Source: Phycisphaera sp.
GTDB lineage: Bacteria > Planctomycetota > Phycisphaerae > Phycisphaerales > Zrk34
DNA: 64,000 nt
Direction: 5' to 3'
Assembly: GCA_016125285.1 (NCBI GenBank)
Contig: WGMA01000005.1
Coordinates: 1 to 64,000 of the forward strand
The notes under the pieces were generated by a model, which saw only the letters and a list, made by a program, of their open reading frames with translations, had not been told where the DNA came from and did no database searches. This document shows positions 34,294-41,562 of this stretch, piece after piece. Every line of letters starts with the position of its first letter. Position 1 is the first letter of the stretch. The position numbers and the translations under genes were made by a program.

Positions 34294-34389
34294 CCAATGA
34301 CCAAGCATCAATGACCAATACCCACAAATGACGACCGCCGGAGGATTCCGGCATGGGTCATTGGGGAATTGGTCATTCGTCATTAGATC
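34290..34389. repeat. Inverted pair of (TGACCAA)-type repeats between sulfatase and ROK genes
   Basis: Forward copies at 34290-34322 (AAATGACCAATGACCAAGC...) face reverse copies at 34353-34389 (GGTCATTGG...GGTCATTCG). The arms could pair into a long imperfect hairpin in the transcript. Confidence 0.8.
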
Positions 34390-34394
34390 CCATC

Positions 34395-35297
34395 ATGCCT
34401 TACGCCCTCGGCATCGACATCGGCGGCACGAACATCAAGGCCATCGCGGCTAAACCCGATGGCTCGGCGCTCGTGCGCCACACCGAGCCGACGACCGCGG
34501 CGCGCGACGAGCTGATCGACAACGTCGTGCGCGTCATCGGGCAGCTCGACGCCGAGATCGACGGGCCCGTCGGATGGGTCGGCCTGTCGAGCCCCGGACT
34601 CGCGCGGCCCGACGGTCGTTCTATCCAGTGGATGCAGGGCCGGCTCGACTGCGTGCAGGACCTCGACTGGACTACCGAGTTGGAACAGCGCGGCCTGTCA
34701 CACCGCGTGTGGGTGCTCAACGACGCCCACGCCGCGACGATGGGCGAGGCGTGGATCGGCGCGGCGCGTGGCGCGAAGAACGTCGTGCTGCTCACGCTCG
34801 GCACCGGCGTCGGCGGCGGGCTGATCATCGACGGACGCCTCGTCACCGGATGCCTCGGCCGGGCGGGACACCTCGGCCACATCAGCCTCGACATCGACGG
34901 CCAACCCGACATCGTCAAGACGCCCGGCTCGCTCGAAGACATGATCGGCGACTGCACGATCGCCGCGCGCACCGACGGGCGCTTCACCTCGACGCGCGAC
35001 CTCGTCGATGCCGCGACGAACGGCGACGCCGACGCGCAACGCGTGTGGGAGCGCGCGATCCGCGCCCTCGCCTGCGGCGTCGTCTCGCTGATCAACGTCG
35101 CCGACCCCGAGGTCGTCGTCATCGGCGGCGGCATCGCCGAGGCGGGCGACGCGCTGTTCGCCCCGCTGCAACACGAGGTCGACCAACGCGAGTGGCGCCC
35201 CACCGGCGACGCCGCCCGCATCGTCCCCGCCACGCTCGGCTCCTTCGCCGGCGCGATCGGCGCGGCGCGACACGCGATGCTGGAGTCGATCAAGTAA
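34395..35297 (+). CDS. ROK-family sugar kinase without the usual zinc motif
   Basis: 300 residues from the ATG at 34395. The upstream in-frame ATG at 34353 lies in a repeat and is rejected. ROK features are ALGIDIGGTNIKAIA (phosphate loop), VLNDAHAATMGE, and TLGTGVGGGLIIDGRL. The family's CxCGxxGCxE zinc motif is replaced by DGQPDIVKTPGSLEDM, with no Cys. It probably phosphorylates a hexose or amino sugar in the cytoplasm. It is followed by a SIS isomerase, giving a kinase/isomerase pair. Confidence 0.9.
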   Translation: MPYALGIDIGGTNIKAIAAKPDGSALVRHTEPTTAARDELIDNVVRVIGQLDAEIDGPVGWVGLSSPGLARPDGRSIQWMQGRLDCVQDLDWTTELEQRGLSHRVWVLNDAHAATMGEAWIGAARGAKNVVLLTLGTGVGGGLIIDGRLVTGCLGRAGHLGHISLDIDGQPDIVKTPGSLEDMIGDCTIAARTDGRFTSTRDLVDAATNGDADAQRVWERAIRALACGVVSLINVADPEVVVIGGGIAEAGDALFAPLQHEVDQREWRPTGDAARIVPATLGSFAGAIGAARHAMLESIK

Positions 35298-35396
35298 ATG
35301 ACCAATGACCAAGCACCAATGTCCAATGCCCGATAGACTCCCACGTCTGACGCCTCACGACATTGGTCATTGGTGCTTGGTCATTGGTCATTCCAA
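35297..35396. repeat. Inverted pair of (TGACCAA)-type repeats between ROK and SIS genes
   Basis: Forward copies at 35297-35330 and reverse copies at 35361-35396 (CATTGGTCATTGGTGCTTGG). The layout matches the previous gap. Confidence 0.8.
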
Positions 35397-35408
35397 AGGG
35401 CTTTCCGC

Positions 35409-36188
35409 ATGACACCCACCGACGATTACCTCACCAAGTGCCACGCCATCCTCGACACCGTCGCCGCGCAGGCCGACGCGATCGCGACCGCGGCGGACTG
35501 GTTCAGCGACGCGATCCTCGCCGGGCGGATGGTGCACGTGTTCGGCTCGGGGCACAGCCGGATCCCCGTCGAGGAGATGTGGCCGCGGTACGGATCGTTC
35601 CCGGGGTTTCACCCGATCGTCGAGCTGTCGCTGACGTACCACACGGGCGTGGTCGGCAACGGCGGGCAGCGGCAGGCGATGTATCTCGAAAACGTGTCCG
35701 GCTTCGCCGACCGCATCCTGCGGAACTACGACCTGTCCGAGCGTGACGCGGGCCTGGTGATCAGCTCGAGCGGGTGCAACGTCGTGCCGGTCGAGTTGGC
35801 CGAGGCGCTGAAGCGTGCGGGCATGAAAGTCGTGGCGATGGTCAGCAAGGAGCACGCGGACGCGTCGACGTCGAAGCACCCGCGCGGCGTGAAGCTCGCG
35901 GATGTGGCCGACCTCGTGCTCGACACCGGCGCGCCGAAGGGCGACGCGATGGTGCACGTGCCCGGCCTCGACACGCCGGTGTCGCCCGGCTCGACCATCG
36001 GCGGCGTGGCGCTGGTGAACTGCATCAAGGCCGAGACCGCCGCCCGCCTCACCGCCGCGGGCCAGCCGCCCAAGGTGCTCACCGCGTCGTGCCTCATCGG
36101 CGCAGAGAAGTCCGCGGCGCTGTTCGAGTCCGCGTACGACGAGCACGCGCATCGACTCGCGAAGCTGTTTGAGAAGGTCGGCGAGTAA
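35409..36188 (+). CDS. SIS-domain sugar isomerase-like protein
   Basis: 259 residues from the ATG at 35409. It matches sugar-isomerase (UPF0309-type) proteins: VHVFGSGHSRIPVEEMWPR binds the sugar phosphate, VISSSGCNVVPVELAEALK is the SIS Ser loop, and DLVLDTGAPKGDAM follows. The order after a ROK kinase and a sulfatase suggests it isomerises or binds a phosphorylated hexosamine in the cytoplasm. TTCCGC precedes the start, with no strong ribosome site. Confidence 0.85.
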   Translation: MTPTDDYLTKCHAILDTVAAQADAIATAADWFSDAILAGRMVHVFGSGHSRIPVEEMWPRYGSFPGFHPIVELSLTYHTGVVGNGGQRQAMYLENVSGFADRILRNYDLSERDAGLVISSSGCNVVPVELAEALKRAGMKVVAMVSKEHADASTSKHPRGVKLADVADLVLDTGAPKGDAMVHVPGLDTPVSPGSTIGGVALVNCIKAETAARLTAAGQPPKVLTASCLIGAEKSAALFESAYDEHAHRLAKLFEKVGE

Positions 36189-36310
36189 CGCGCTGGGTGC
36201 GCAGTTTCTACCAAAGGTCGCTCGATTTCTACCATGCGGGCCGCGACGCGACGGGGTAACATAAAAGGGCTTTGCGTCGCATCGCGGCGCGTGAGGTTTG
36301 AGGAGGTCGC

Positions 36311-37378
36311 ATGCAGCCACGCCCACTTCGCACCACGATCATCGGTTCGTACGTCTTCCCGTCCTGGCTCGAGTACTGCTCCGGCAATCTCGGCGCGTTC
36401 GGGTCGGCGGAGATCGAGGAGATGCAGCAGGACGCCGTGGTCACCGCGCTGCACGACCAGCTCGCCGCGGGGCTCGACGTGATCACCGACGGCGAGCAGA
36501 CGCGCTTCGATTTCAACCTCTCGTTCTACGGCTACATCGACGGCATCGAGCTCGAGTCGAAGTCCCCGCGGCTCCACGGCCCGCCCGCGCACGATCAGCG
36601 CGGCAAGCACCGGATCGTCGGCGAACTCGCCGCACCGCGCGGCCTCGGCGCCGTCGAAGAATTCGAACGCCTCAAACACCTCGCCGACGACCTGCTCCGC
36701 GACGTGCCGAAGGACAAGCGGCCCACGCTCAAGGCGTCGGTGCCCGGGCCGTACACGCTGTCCGGCCGACTGCTGCCCAACGCGCAGTACGCCGACCGCT
36801 ACGCGATCACCGAGGCGCTGCTGCCGATCGTGCGTGCCGAGTTGGAGAAGCTGGTGCTCGTGGCGGGCTGCACGGAGGTCACGGTCGATGAGCCGTCGAT
36901 GTCGTGCTACGCGCACAAGGAAGACCCGAAGCGGTTCGTCGACATCTTCAACCGCACGGTCGAGCCGATCGTCGGCCGTACGCGGCTGAGCACGCACCTG
37001 TGCTTCGGCAACTTCAAGGGACACGCGGTGGGCCCGCGGCGTTACGCGCCGATGTTCCCCGCGTTCCTCGACATGAACGTCGACGAGGTCCATGTCGAGA
37101 TGGCGTCGCGCGAGTTCGCGGAGCTGGAGATCATCAGGACCATCGCCGAGCGGCGCGACGTGGCGGTCGGCATCGTGGACGTGAAGAGCTACTACGTCGA
37201 GACATTCGAGGACATCGCCGACCGCGTGCGCCGCTGCATGGAGCACGCCCCGCCGGAGCGGCTGAGCTTCGCCCCCGACTGCGGCCTGAGCCAGACGGCG
37301 CGCTGGGCCGCGAGCAGGAAACTCGCCAACATGTGCGCGGGCGTGAAGGTCGTGCGGGATGAGCTCGGGCTGGAGTAA
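36311..37378 (+). CDS. Cobalamin-independent methionine synthase family protein (MetE C-terminal domain only)
   Basis: 355 residues, equal to the catalytic half of MetE. The start at 36311 has a GAGGAGGT ribosome site. Zinc ligands are visible as HLCFGN (His and Cys), VHVEMA (Glu) and FAPDCGLSQT (Cys). TTIIGSYVFPSW is the usual opening of the domain. It should transfer a methyl group to a thiol, as in archaeal-type core MetE, but the substrate may not be homocysteine. No S-box or B12 riboswitch is recognised upstream. TAACAT/ATAAAA near 36258 may be the promoter. Confidence 0.85.
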   Translation: MQPRPLRTTIIGSYVFPSWLEYCSGNLGAFGSAEIEEMQQDAVVTALHDQLAAGLDVITDGEQTRFDFNLSFYGYIDGIELESKSPRLHGPPAHDQRGKHRIVGELAAPRGLGAVEEFERLKHLADDLLRDVPKDKRPTLKASVPGPYTLSGRLLPNAQYADRYAITEALLPIVRAELEKLVLVAGCTEVTVDEPSMSCYAHKEDPKRFVDIFNRTVEPIVGRTRLSTHLCFGNFKGHAVGPRRYAPMFPAFLDMNVDEVHVEMASREFAELEIIRTIAERRDVAVGIVDVKSYYVETFEDIADRVRRCMEHAPPERLSFAPDCGLSQTARWAASRKLANMCAGVKVVRDELGLE

Positions 37379-37381
37379 TCT

Positions 37382-37459
37382 TGGATCTCGGATTTCGGAT
37401 TGCGGATGTTCCCCGCGACACATCAATCCGAAATCCGCGATCCGAAATCCGAAATCGAC
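37382..37459. repeat. Inverted pair of (AATCCGAA)-type repeats
   Basis: The left arm GGATCTCGGATTTCGGATT at 37384 is inverted in the right arm ATCCGCGATCCGAAATCCG at 37436. They fill the 81-base gap between two genes. The layout is the same as in the TGACCAA family but with another unit. Confidence 0.8.
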
Positions 37460-38326
37460 ATGATCAAACCCCTTCGCAAAGACGACGAACTGCTCGATGA
37501 CATCCGCGCCACGGACACCGGCGACGGGTACGCGCTGTGGTGGCTCGGGCAGAGCGGGTTTCTCGTCAAGCACCGCGGGCGGTTTCTGCTGTTCGATCCG
37601 TATCTGTCGGACGCGCTGTCGAAGAAGTACGCCACGACGGACAAGCCGCACGTGCGGATGACGGAACTGGTGATCGATCCCGCCCGGCTCGACTTCATCG
37701 ACGTCGTCACCTCAACGCATAACCACACGGACCACCTCGACGGAGAGACGCTCGCGGCGCTGCGGCGCGTGAACCCCGACATGAAGCTGATCATCCCGGA
37801 GGCGAACCGCGCGTTCGTCGCCGAGCGGTTGGGATGCGATACGGACTGGCCGATCGGGCTGGTGGACGGCGCGTCGGCGGAGGTCGCCGGGTTCACGATC
37901 CACGCGGCGCCCGCGGCGCACGAGGCGCTGGACACCGACGACCAGGGACGACACGTGTACCTCGGCTATGTCGTCGAGTTCGGCGCGGGCGATAATCGTT
38001 ATGCGATCTACCACAGCGGCGACACGGTGCTGTACGACGGCATCGTGGAGCGGCTGCGCAAGTTCGACATCGACGTGGCGCTGCTGCCGATCAACGGCGC
38101 GCTGCCCGAGCGGCGTGTCAGCGGCAACCTGTGGGGCGACGAGGCGGCGCGGCTGGCGCACGACATCGGCGCGCGTTGCGTCGTGCCCTGCCACTTCGAG
38201 ATGTTCGAGTTCAACACCGAAACGCCCGAGCGATTCGTCGCCGCGTGCGACGCGATCGGGCAGAGCTACGCGGTGCTGCCGAACGGCGGCCGGCTGGTGG
38301 TGAACGACGCGCTCCACGTTGAATAG
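37460..38326 (+). CDS. MBL-fold hydrolase, UlaG-like (L-ascorbate-6-phosphate lactonase family)
   Basis: 288 residues from the ATG at 37460. The metal motif STHNHTDHLDGETL (HxHxDH) and later ligands APAAHEALDTDD, YHSGDTVLYDG and VVPCHFEMF are present. LWWLGQSGFLVKHRGRFLLFDPY is the typical opening of UlaG-like lactonases. It may open a sugar lactone in the cytoplasm. The following gene starts 3 bases after its stop, so they are co-transcribed. Confidence 0.87.
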   Translation: MIKPLRKDDELLDDIRATDTGDGYALWWLGQSGFLVKHRGRFLLFDPYLSDALSKKYATTDKPHVRMTELVIDPARLDFIDVVTSTHNHTDHLDGETLAALRRVNPDMKLIIPEANRAFVAERLGCDTDWPIGLVDGASAEVAGFTIHAAPAAHEALDTDDQGRHVYLGYVVEFGAGDNRYAIYHSGDTVLYDGIVERLRKFDIDVALLPINGALPERRVSGNLWGDEAARLAHDIGARCVVPCHFEMFEFNTETPERFVAACDAIGQSYAVLPNGGRLVVNDALHVE

Positions 38327-38329
38327 GAT

Positions 38330-39214
38330 ATGTACATGGAACGACTGATCACCCGTCGTGGCGTGCTGGCCGGCTCGGCTGCCGTGGCGCTGTCGCCGCT
38401 CGTGCGCCAGCTGCGCGGCGACGACGCGAAGGCGAAGCACGTGTTCCAGATCGGCGCGTGCGACTGGTCGCTGGGCAAGCGGCAGGACATCGCGTCGTTC
38501 GACGTGGCGAAGGCGATCGGCCTCGACGGCGTGCAGTTCAGCTTCGACAACGTCGGCAAGCCGTGGGATCTGCGCGACGCGACGGTGCGTGAGCAGGTCG
38601 CGGGGAAGTCGAAGGAAACCGGCGTAGCGGTGTCGTCGCTGGCGATGGGCGTGCTGAACCGCGTGCCGTACGCGTCGAACGCCGACGCCGAGCGGTGGGT
38701 CGCCGAGTGCGTCGAGACGATGGCGAAGATGGAGCCGAACCCGAAGGTCGTGCTGCTGGCGTTCTTCGGCGCGGGCGACATCAACGGCAAGCGCGACCTG
38801 CAGGACGAGGTGATCGCGCGGCTCAAGCGCGTGGCTCCTGCGGCGGAGAAGGCGGGCGTGGTGCTGGGCGTGGAGAGCTGGATGAACGTCGACGACCATC
38901 GGCGGATGCTCGACGCCGTGGGCAGCGACGCGGTGAAGGTGTACTACGACGTGGCGAACATGACGAAGATGGGCTACGACATCAACGCCGAGGTGCGCGC
39001 GCTCGGCCGCGACCGCATCTGCCAGTTCCACTGCAAGGAGAACGGCTACCTGCTCGGCCGCGGCAAGGTCGACTTCGTCAAGCTCCGCGACGCGATCACC
39101 GACATCGGCTACGACGGCTGGCTGATCATCGAGGGCGCGACGGAGCGCGGCAAGAGCATGCACGACTGCTACGTGCACAACAGCCAATACCTGCGTGGCG
39201 TGTTCAACGGGTGA
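38330..39214 (+). CDS. Tat-exported sugar phosphate isomerase/epimerase-like TIM barrel
   Basis: 294 residues (292 from the ATG at 38336). ITRRGVLAGSAAVALSPLV is a short Tat-type signal. The barrel motifs of the xylose-isomerase-like family are ACDWSLGKRQD, GLDGVQFSFDNVGKPWDLRD, VVLGVESWMNVDDHRRMLDA, VKVYYDVANMTKMGYD and WLIIEGATERGKSM, with metal-ligand Glu, Asp and His in place. It is coupled to the UlaG-like gene upstream. An exported isomerase is common in Planctomycetota. Confidence 0.87.
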   Translation: MYMERLITRRGVLAGSAAVALSPLVRQLRGDDAKAKHVFQIGACDWSLGKRQDIASFDVAKAIGLDGVQFSFDNVGKPWDLRDATVREQVAGKSKETGVAVSSLAMGVLNRVPYASNADAERWVAECVETMAKMEPNPKVVLLAFFGAGDINGKRDLQDEVIARLKRVAPAAEKAGVVLGVESWMNVDDHRRMLDAVGSDAVKVYYDVANMTKMGYDINAEVRALGRDRICQFHCKENGYLLGRGKVDFVKLRDAITDIGYDGWLIIEGATERGKSMHDCYVHNSQYLRGVFNG

Positions 39215-39329
39215 GGCGGCGGGCGAGCGACCCTCACCTCAACGAGAAGTGCCGCGGTCTTGCGTTCGCCGCGCGGATGGTACAATGGTGTGGCACGTCG
39301 GGGGGAGGCGTTTTCAGAAAGGCACGTCC

Positions 39330-40325
39330 ATGCGTTACGCGATGCGTTTGATGTTGTTGGCGCTGGTGTTGACCGTCGTCACGCCGTCGGTTCGGGCGGC
39401 GGAGAATCTGATCGGGAATCCGTCCCTCGAAGAGGCGCTGGGGTTCGACGGGCTGCCGGAGGGCTGGGCGTTGTATCAGTCGGAGGACGACGGGCAGTTT
39501 GTCGCGGAGGTGGTCGCGGGCGGGCACAGCGGCGACAAGGCGTTGCTGATCCGCGGGAAGGGGACGTACGGCGTGGTGCTGGCGCCGTCGATCGAGCCAA
39601 AGGCGGGCAGGCACTACGTGCTGAGCGGCTGGGTGAAGCTCGAGGGCAAGGCGGACGCGACGGCGACGATCAAGGTCGACTACCAGGACGACGACGGCGG
39701 GTACCTTGCGTCGGTGGAGGCCGGTCGCGTGACGACGGCGGACAAGGGCTGGCAGCCGGTGGTGCTGTCGGTGTGCCCGAAGGACGTGAGCAAGATCGCC
39801 GCGTCGATGGTGATCGCGGGCGAGGGCAAGGCGTGGTTCGACGACCTGAGGCTGATCGACGCGGGGGCGTCGCACGGCAACCTGATCCTCAACGGCGAGA
39901 TGGAGGATCGCATCGGCGATCGCGTCGGGTGCTGGTGGTCGGGCGCGAACGAGACGGGTCGGATCACGATGACGCGCAGCACGGATAACCCGCACGGCGG
40001 CGAGGCGTGCATGCGTCTGACGGGTGACGCGGAGTGGGCGGTGGCGGTGTCGAGCCACGTGCCGTTCGACAAGACCAAGACGTACACCGCCGCGGGATTC
40101 GTCCGCACGAACAAGGGCGCGTGCCAGGTGAAGATCGACTACTACAACGGCGACGAGTGGCTCGGCCAGACGGTGTCGGATAACGTCAGCGGCGCCACGT
40201 GGCAGAAGTCGAGCACGACGTCGGACGCCACCGCGTACCCGAACGCGACGCATATCGCCGCGACGGTGCTGTGCGCCGAGGGCTTCGACGTATTCGTCGA
40301 CGACGTGACGCTGACGAGCGACTGA
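39330..40325 (+). CDS. Secreted protein with two carbohydrate-binding-like jelly rolls
   Basis: 331 residues from the ATG at 39330. The signal peptide ends at SVRAAENL. Two domains of about 150 residues begin NLIGNPSLEEALGFDGLPEGW and NLILNGEMEDRIGDRVGCWW. Each shows the CBM4/9-like pattern of AGRHYVLSGWVKL / KTYTAAGFVRTN and FDDLRLID / FVDDVTLTS at its end. No catalytic domain is present. A TTGCGT-15-TACAAT promoter at 39260-39286 is plausible. A hairpin after the gene separates it from the convergent pseudopilin gene. Confidence 0.8.
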   Translation: MRYAMRLMLLALVLTVVTPSVRAAENLIGNPSLEEALGFDGLPEGWALYQSEDDGQFVAEVVAGGHSGDKALLIRGKGTYGVVLAPSIEPKAGRHYVLSGWVKLEGKADATATIKVDYQDDDGGYLASVEAGRVTTADKGWQPVVLSVCPKDVSKIAASMVIAGEGKAWFDDLRLIDAGASHGNLILNGEMEDRIGDRVGCWWSGANETGRITMTRSTDNPHGGEACMRLTGDAEWAVAVSSHVPFDKTKTYTAAGFVRTNKGACQVKIDYYNGDEWLGQTVSDNVSGATWQKSSTTSDATAYPNATHIAATVLCAEGFDVFVDDVTLTSD

Positions 40326-40351
40326 CGGCCGCGACATCTCGGCGCAATGAA

Positions 40352-40382
40352 ACACGCGGCGTCAGGGGAAAACGCCGCGTGT
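40352..40382. terminator. Hairpin between convergent genes
   Basis: An 11-bp perfect stem (ACACGCGGCGT / ACGCCGCGTGT) with a 9-base loop lies between the carbohydrate-binding and pseudopilin genes. T runs are poor on both sides, so it may act as a bidirectional terminator of the non-classical kind. Confidence 0.6.
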
Positions 40383-40409
40383 CTCGTCAGGTGGTCTTTG
40401 TTGTGTTGA

Positions 40410-41399
40410 TCACTTGTTCTTGCCGTTGCTGTTACCGTTGCCGTTGCCGTTGCTGTTGCCGTTGCTGTTGCCGTTACCGTTGCCGCCGCTGCCGTTGCCA
40501 CCGCTGCTGCCCGTGTCGCCGTTGTTACCAGCGCCGTTGGCGTTACCGTTGCCATTTCCGTTGCTGTTGCCGTTGCTGTTGCCGTTACCGTTGCCATTGC
40601 CGTTGCCGTTGCCGGGATCGGTGGGTGCGGACGCCAGTTCGACGCCCGGCACGAGGAACATGTCCGGCGTCAGGCGTTCCACGGCCTCGGAGTGCCAGTC
40701 GGCCATCAGGACCGTGCCGAGGTAGGGCGTGGTGGCGTGTCGGGTGCGGAACGAGCCGTAGTGGTAGTCCGCGATGTTGAACGGGACGTAGGCCTGGGCG
40801 CTGGACGCGAGGATGTCGCCGTGCTGGAGGTGGGCCGCGACGGCGCCGGCGCCGACGGAGATCAGGTGCGCCATCGCGGGGTTGCCCGGCGGGATGTGCA
40901 CGATGGTGACCTTGCCGGACGTCTTGGCCTGCGCGCCGCCGTCCTCGTTGCCGGTGTCGCCGAGCGTGCCGTCGTAATAGACCAGGCGCGTCGACGGGCG
41001 GTTCACCCGCTGGTAACCGACGCTCAGCGCGGTGTACTCCATGTTCTGCCCGAAGCTCAGCGGCAGGTCCTTGCCGTCCTGCATCGACTCGCCCGGCACG
41101 ATGTACGGGTCGTCGTCGGACGGGCAGATCAGCATGTCGGGCGTAAAGATCCTGGGGTACATGCTCACCGTCGGGAACATGAACAGGTAGTCGGTCATGT
41201 AGCTCTGCGTGGCGGGGCCCATCTGCTTCTGCTGGGCCATGCACACCGCCAGCCGGGCCCGCTCACGCGACCCGCGAAACGCGGGCAGGATGATCGCCAT
41301 CAGCATGGTGATGATCGAAACGACCACGAGAATCTCGACGAGCGTCACGCCTCGGTCGCGCCGCCCCGCCCCTTCGGAATTCGTTCTGCAGCCCCACAT
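40410..41399 (-). CDS. Type II pseudopilin-like protein with Gly/Asn/Ser repeat tail
   Basis: 329 residues, with AGGAG 7 bases before the ATG. RRDRGVTLVEILVVVSIITM is a type IV prepilin/pseudopilin leader, cut after Gly17 with Glu at +5. The core (residues 40-260) is a pseudopilin-like domain with an FPTVSMYP/LICPSDDDPY segment and VLMADWHSEAVERLTPD, common in planctomycete proteins of the DUF1559 kind. Residues about 262-329 are almost only Gly, Asn and Ser in GNGN and GNSN repeats. The tail may be flexible or bind a surface. The DUF1553 gene upstream is on the same strand, 163 bases away. Confidence 0.87.
   Translation of the reverse strand: MWGCRTNSEGAGRRDRGVTLVEILVVVSIITMLMAIILPAFRGSRERARLAVCMAQQKQMGPATQSYMTDYLFMFPTVSMYPRIFTPDMLICPSDDDPYIVPGESMQDGKDLPLSFGQNMEYTALSVGYQRVNRPSTRLVYYDGTLGDTGNEDGGAQAKTSGKVTIVHIPPGNPAMAHLISVGAGAVAAHLQHGDILASSAQAYVPFNIADYHYGSFRTRHATTPYLGTVLMADWHSEAVERLTPDMFLVPGVELASAPTDPGNGNGNGNGNGNSNGNSNGNGNGNANGAGNNGDTGSSGGNGSGGNGNGNSNGNSNGNGNGNSNGKNK
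40411..40616 (-). repeat. GGCAAC/GGCAACAGC coding repeat
   Basis: Degenerate hexamers and nonamers encode the Gly-Asn and Gly-Asn-Ser-Asn tail of the pseudopilin. Repeat number could vary by slippage while keeping the frame. Confidence 0.85.
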
Positions 41400-41562
41400 C
41401 GCGATGCTCCTGCCAATGAATGGCGATAGTTGATCGGTTCCGATGGGGACATCGGCCCGAATGCGCCGGGGTTGAGGCGAGCTGTGAAATATTGGTGCGA
41501 TTGGGGCGATTACCCCGGTCGCGGGCTCTCAGATTGAGAGGCCGGGCGGTCGGACGGCCGGG

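Noticed and set aside
36189-36310. Methionine-related riboswitch upstream of the MetE-like gene
   Set aside because: The gap is only 122 bases and shows neither S-box nor cobalamin-type conserved segments by eye.
40411-40616. CRISPR-like array
   Set aside because: Units are 6-9 bases, in phase with codons, and have no unique spacers. They encode the pseudopilin tail.
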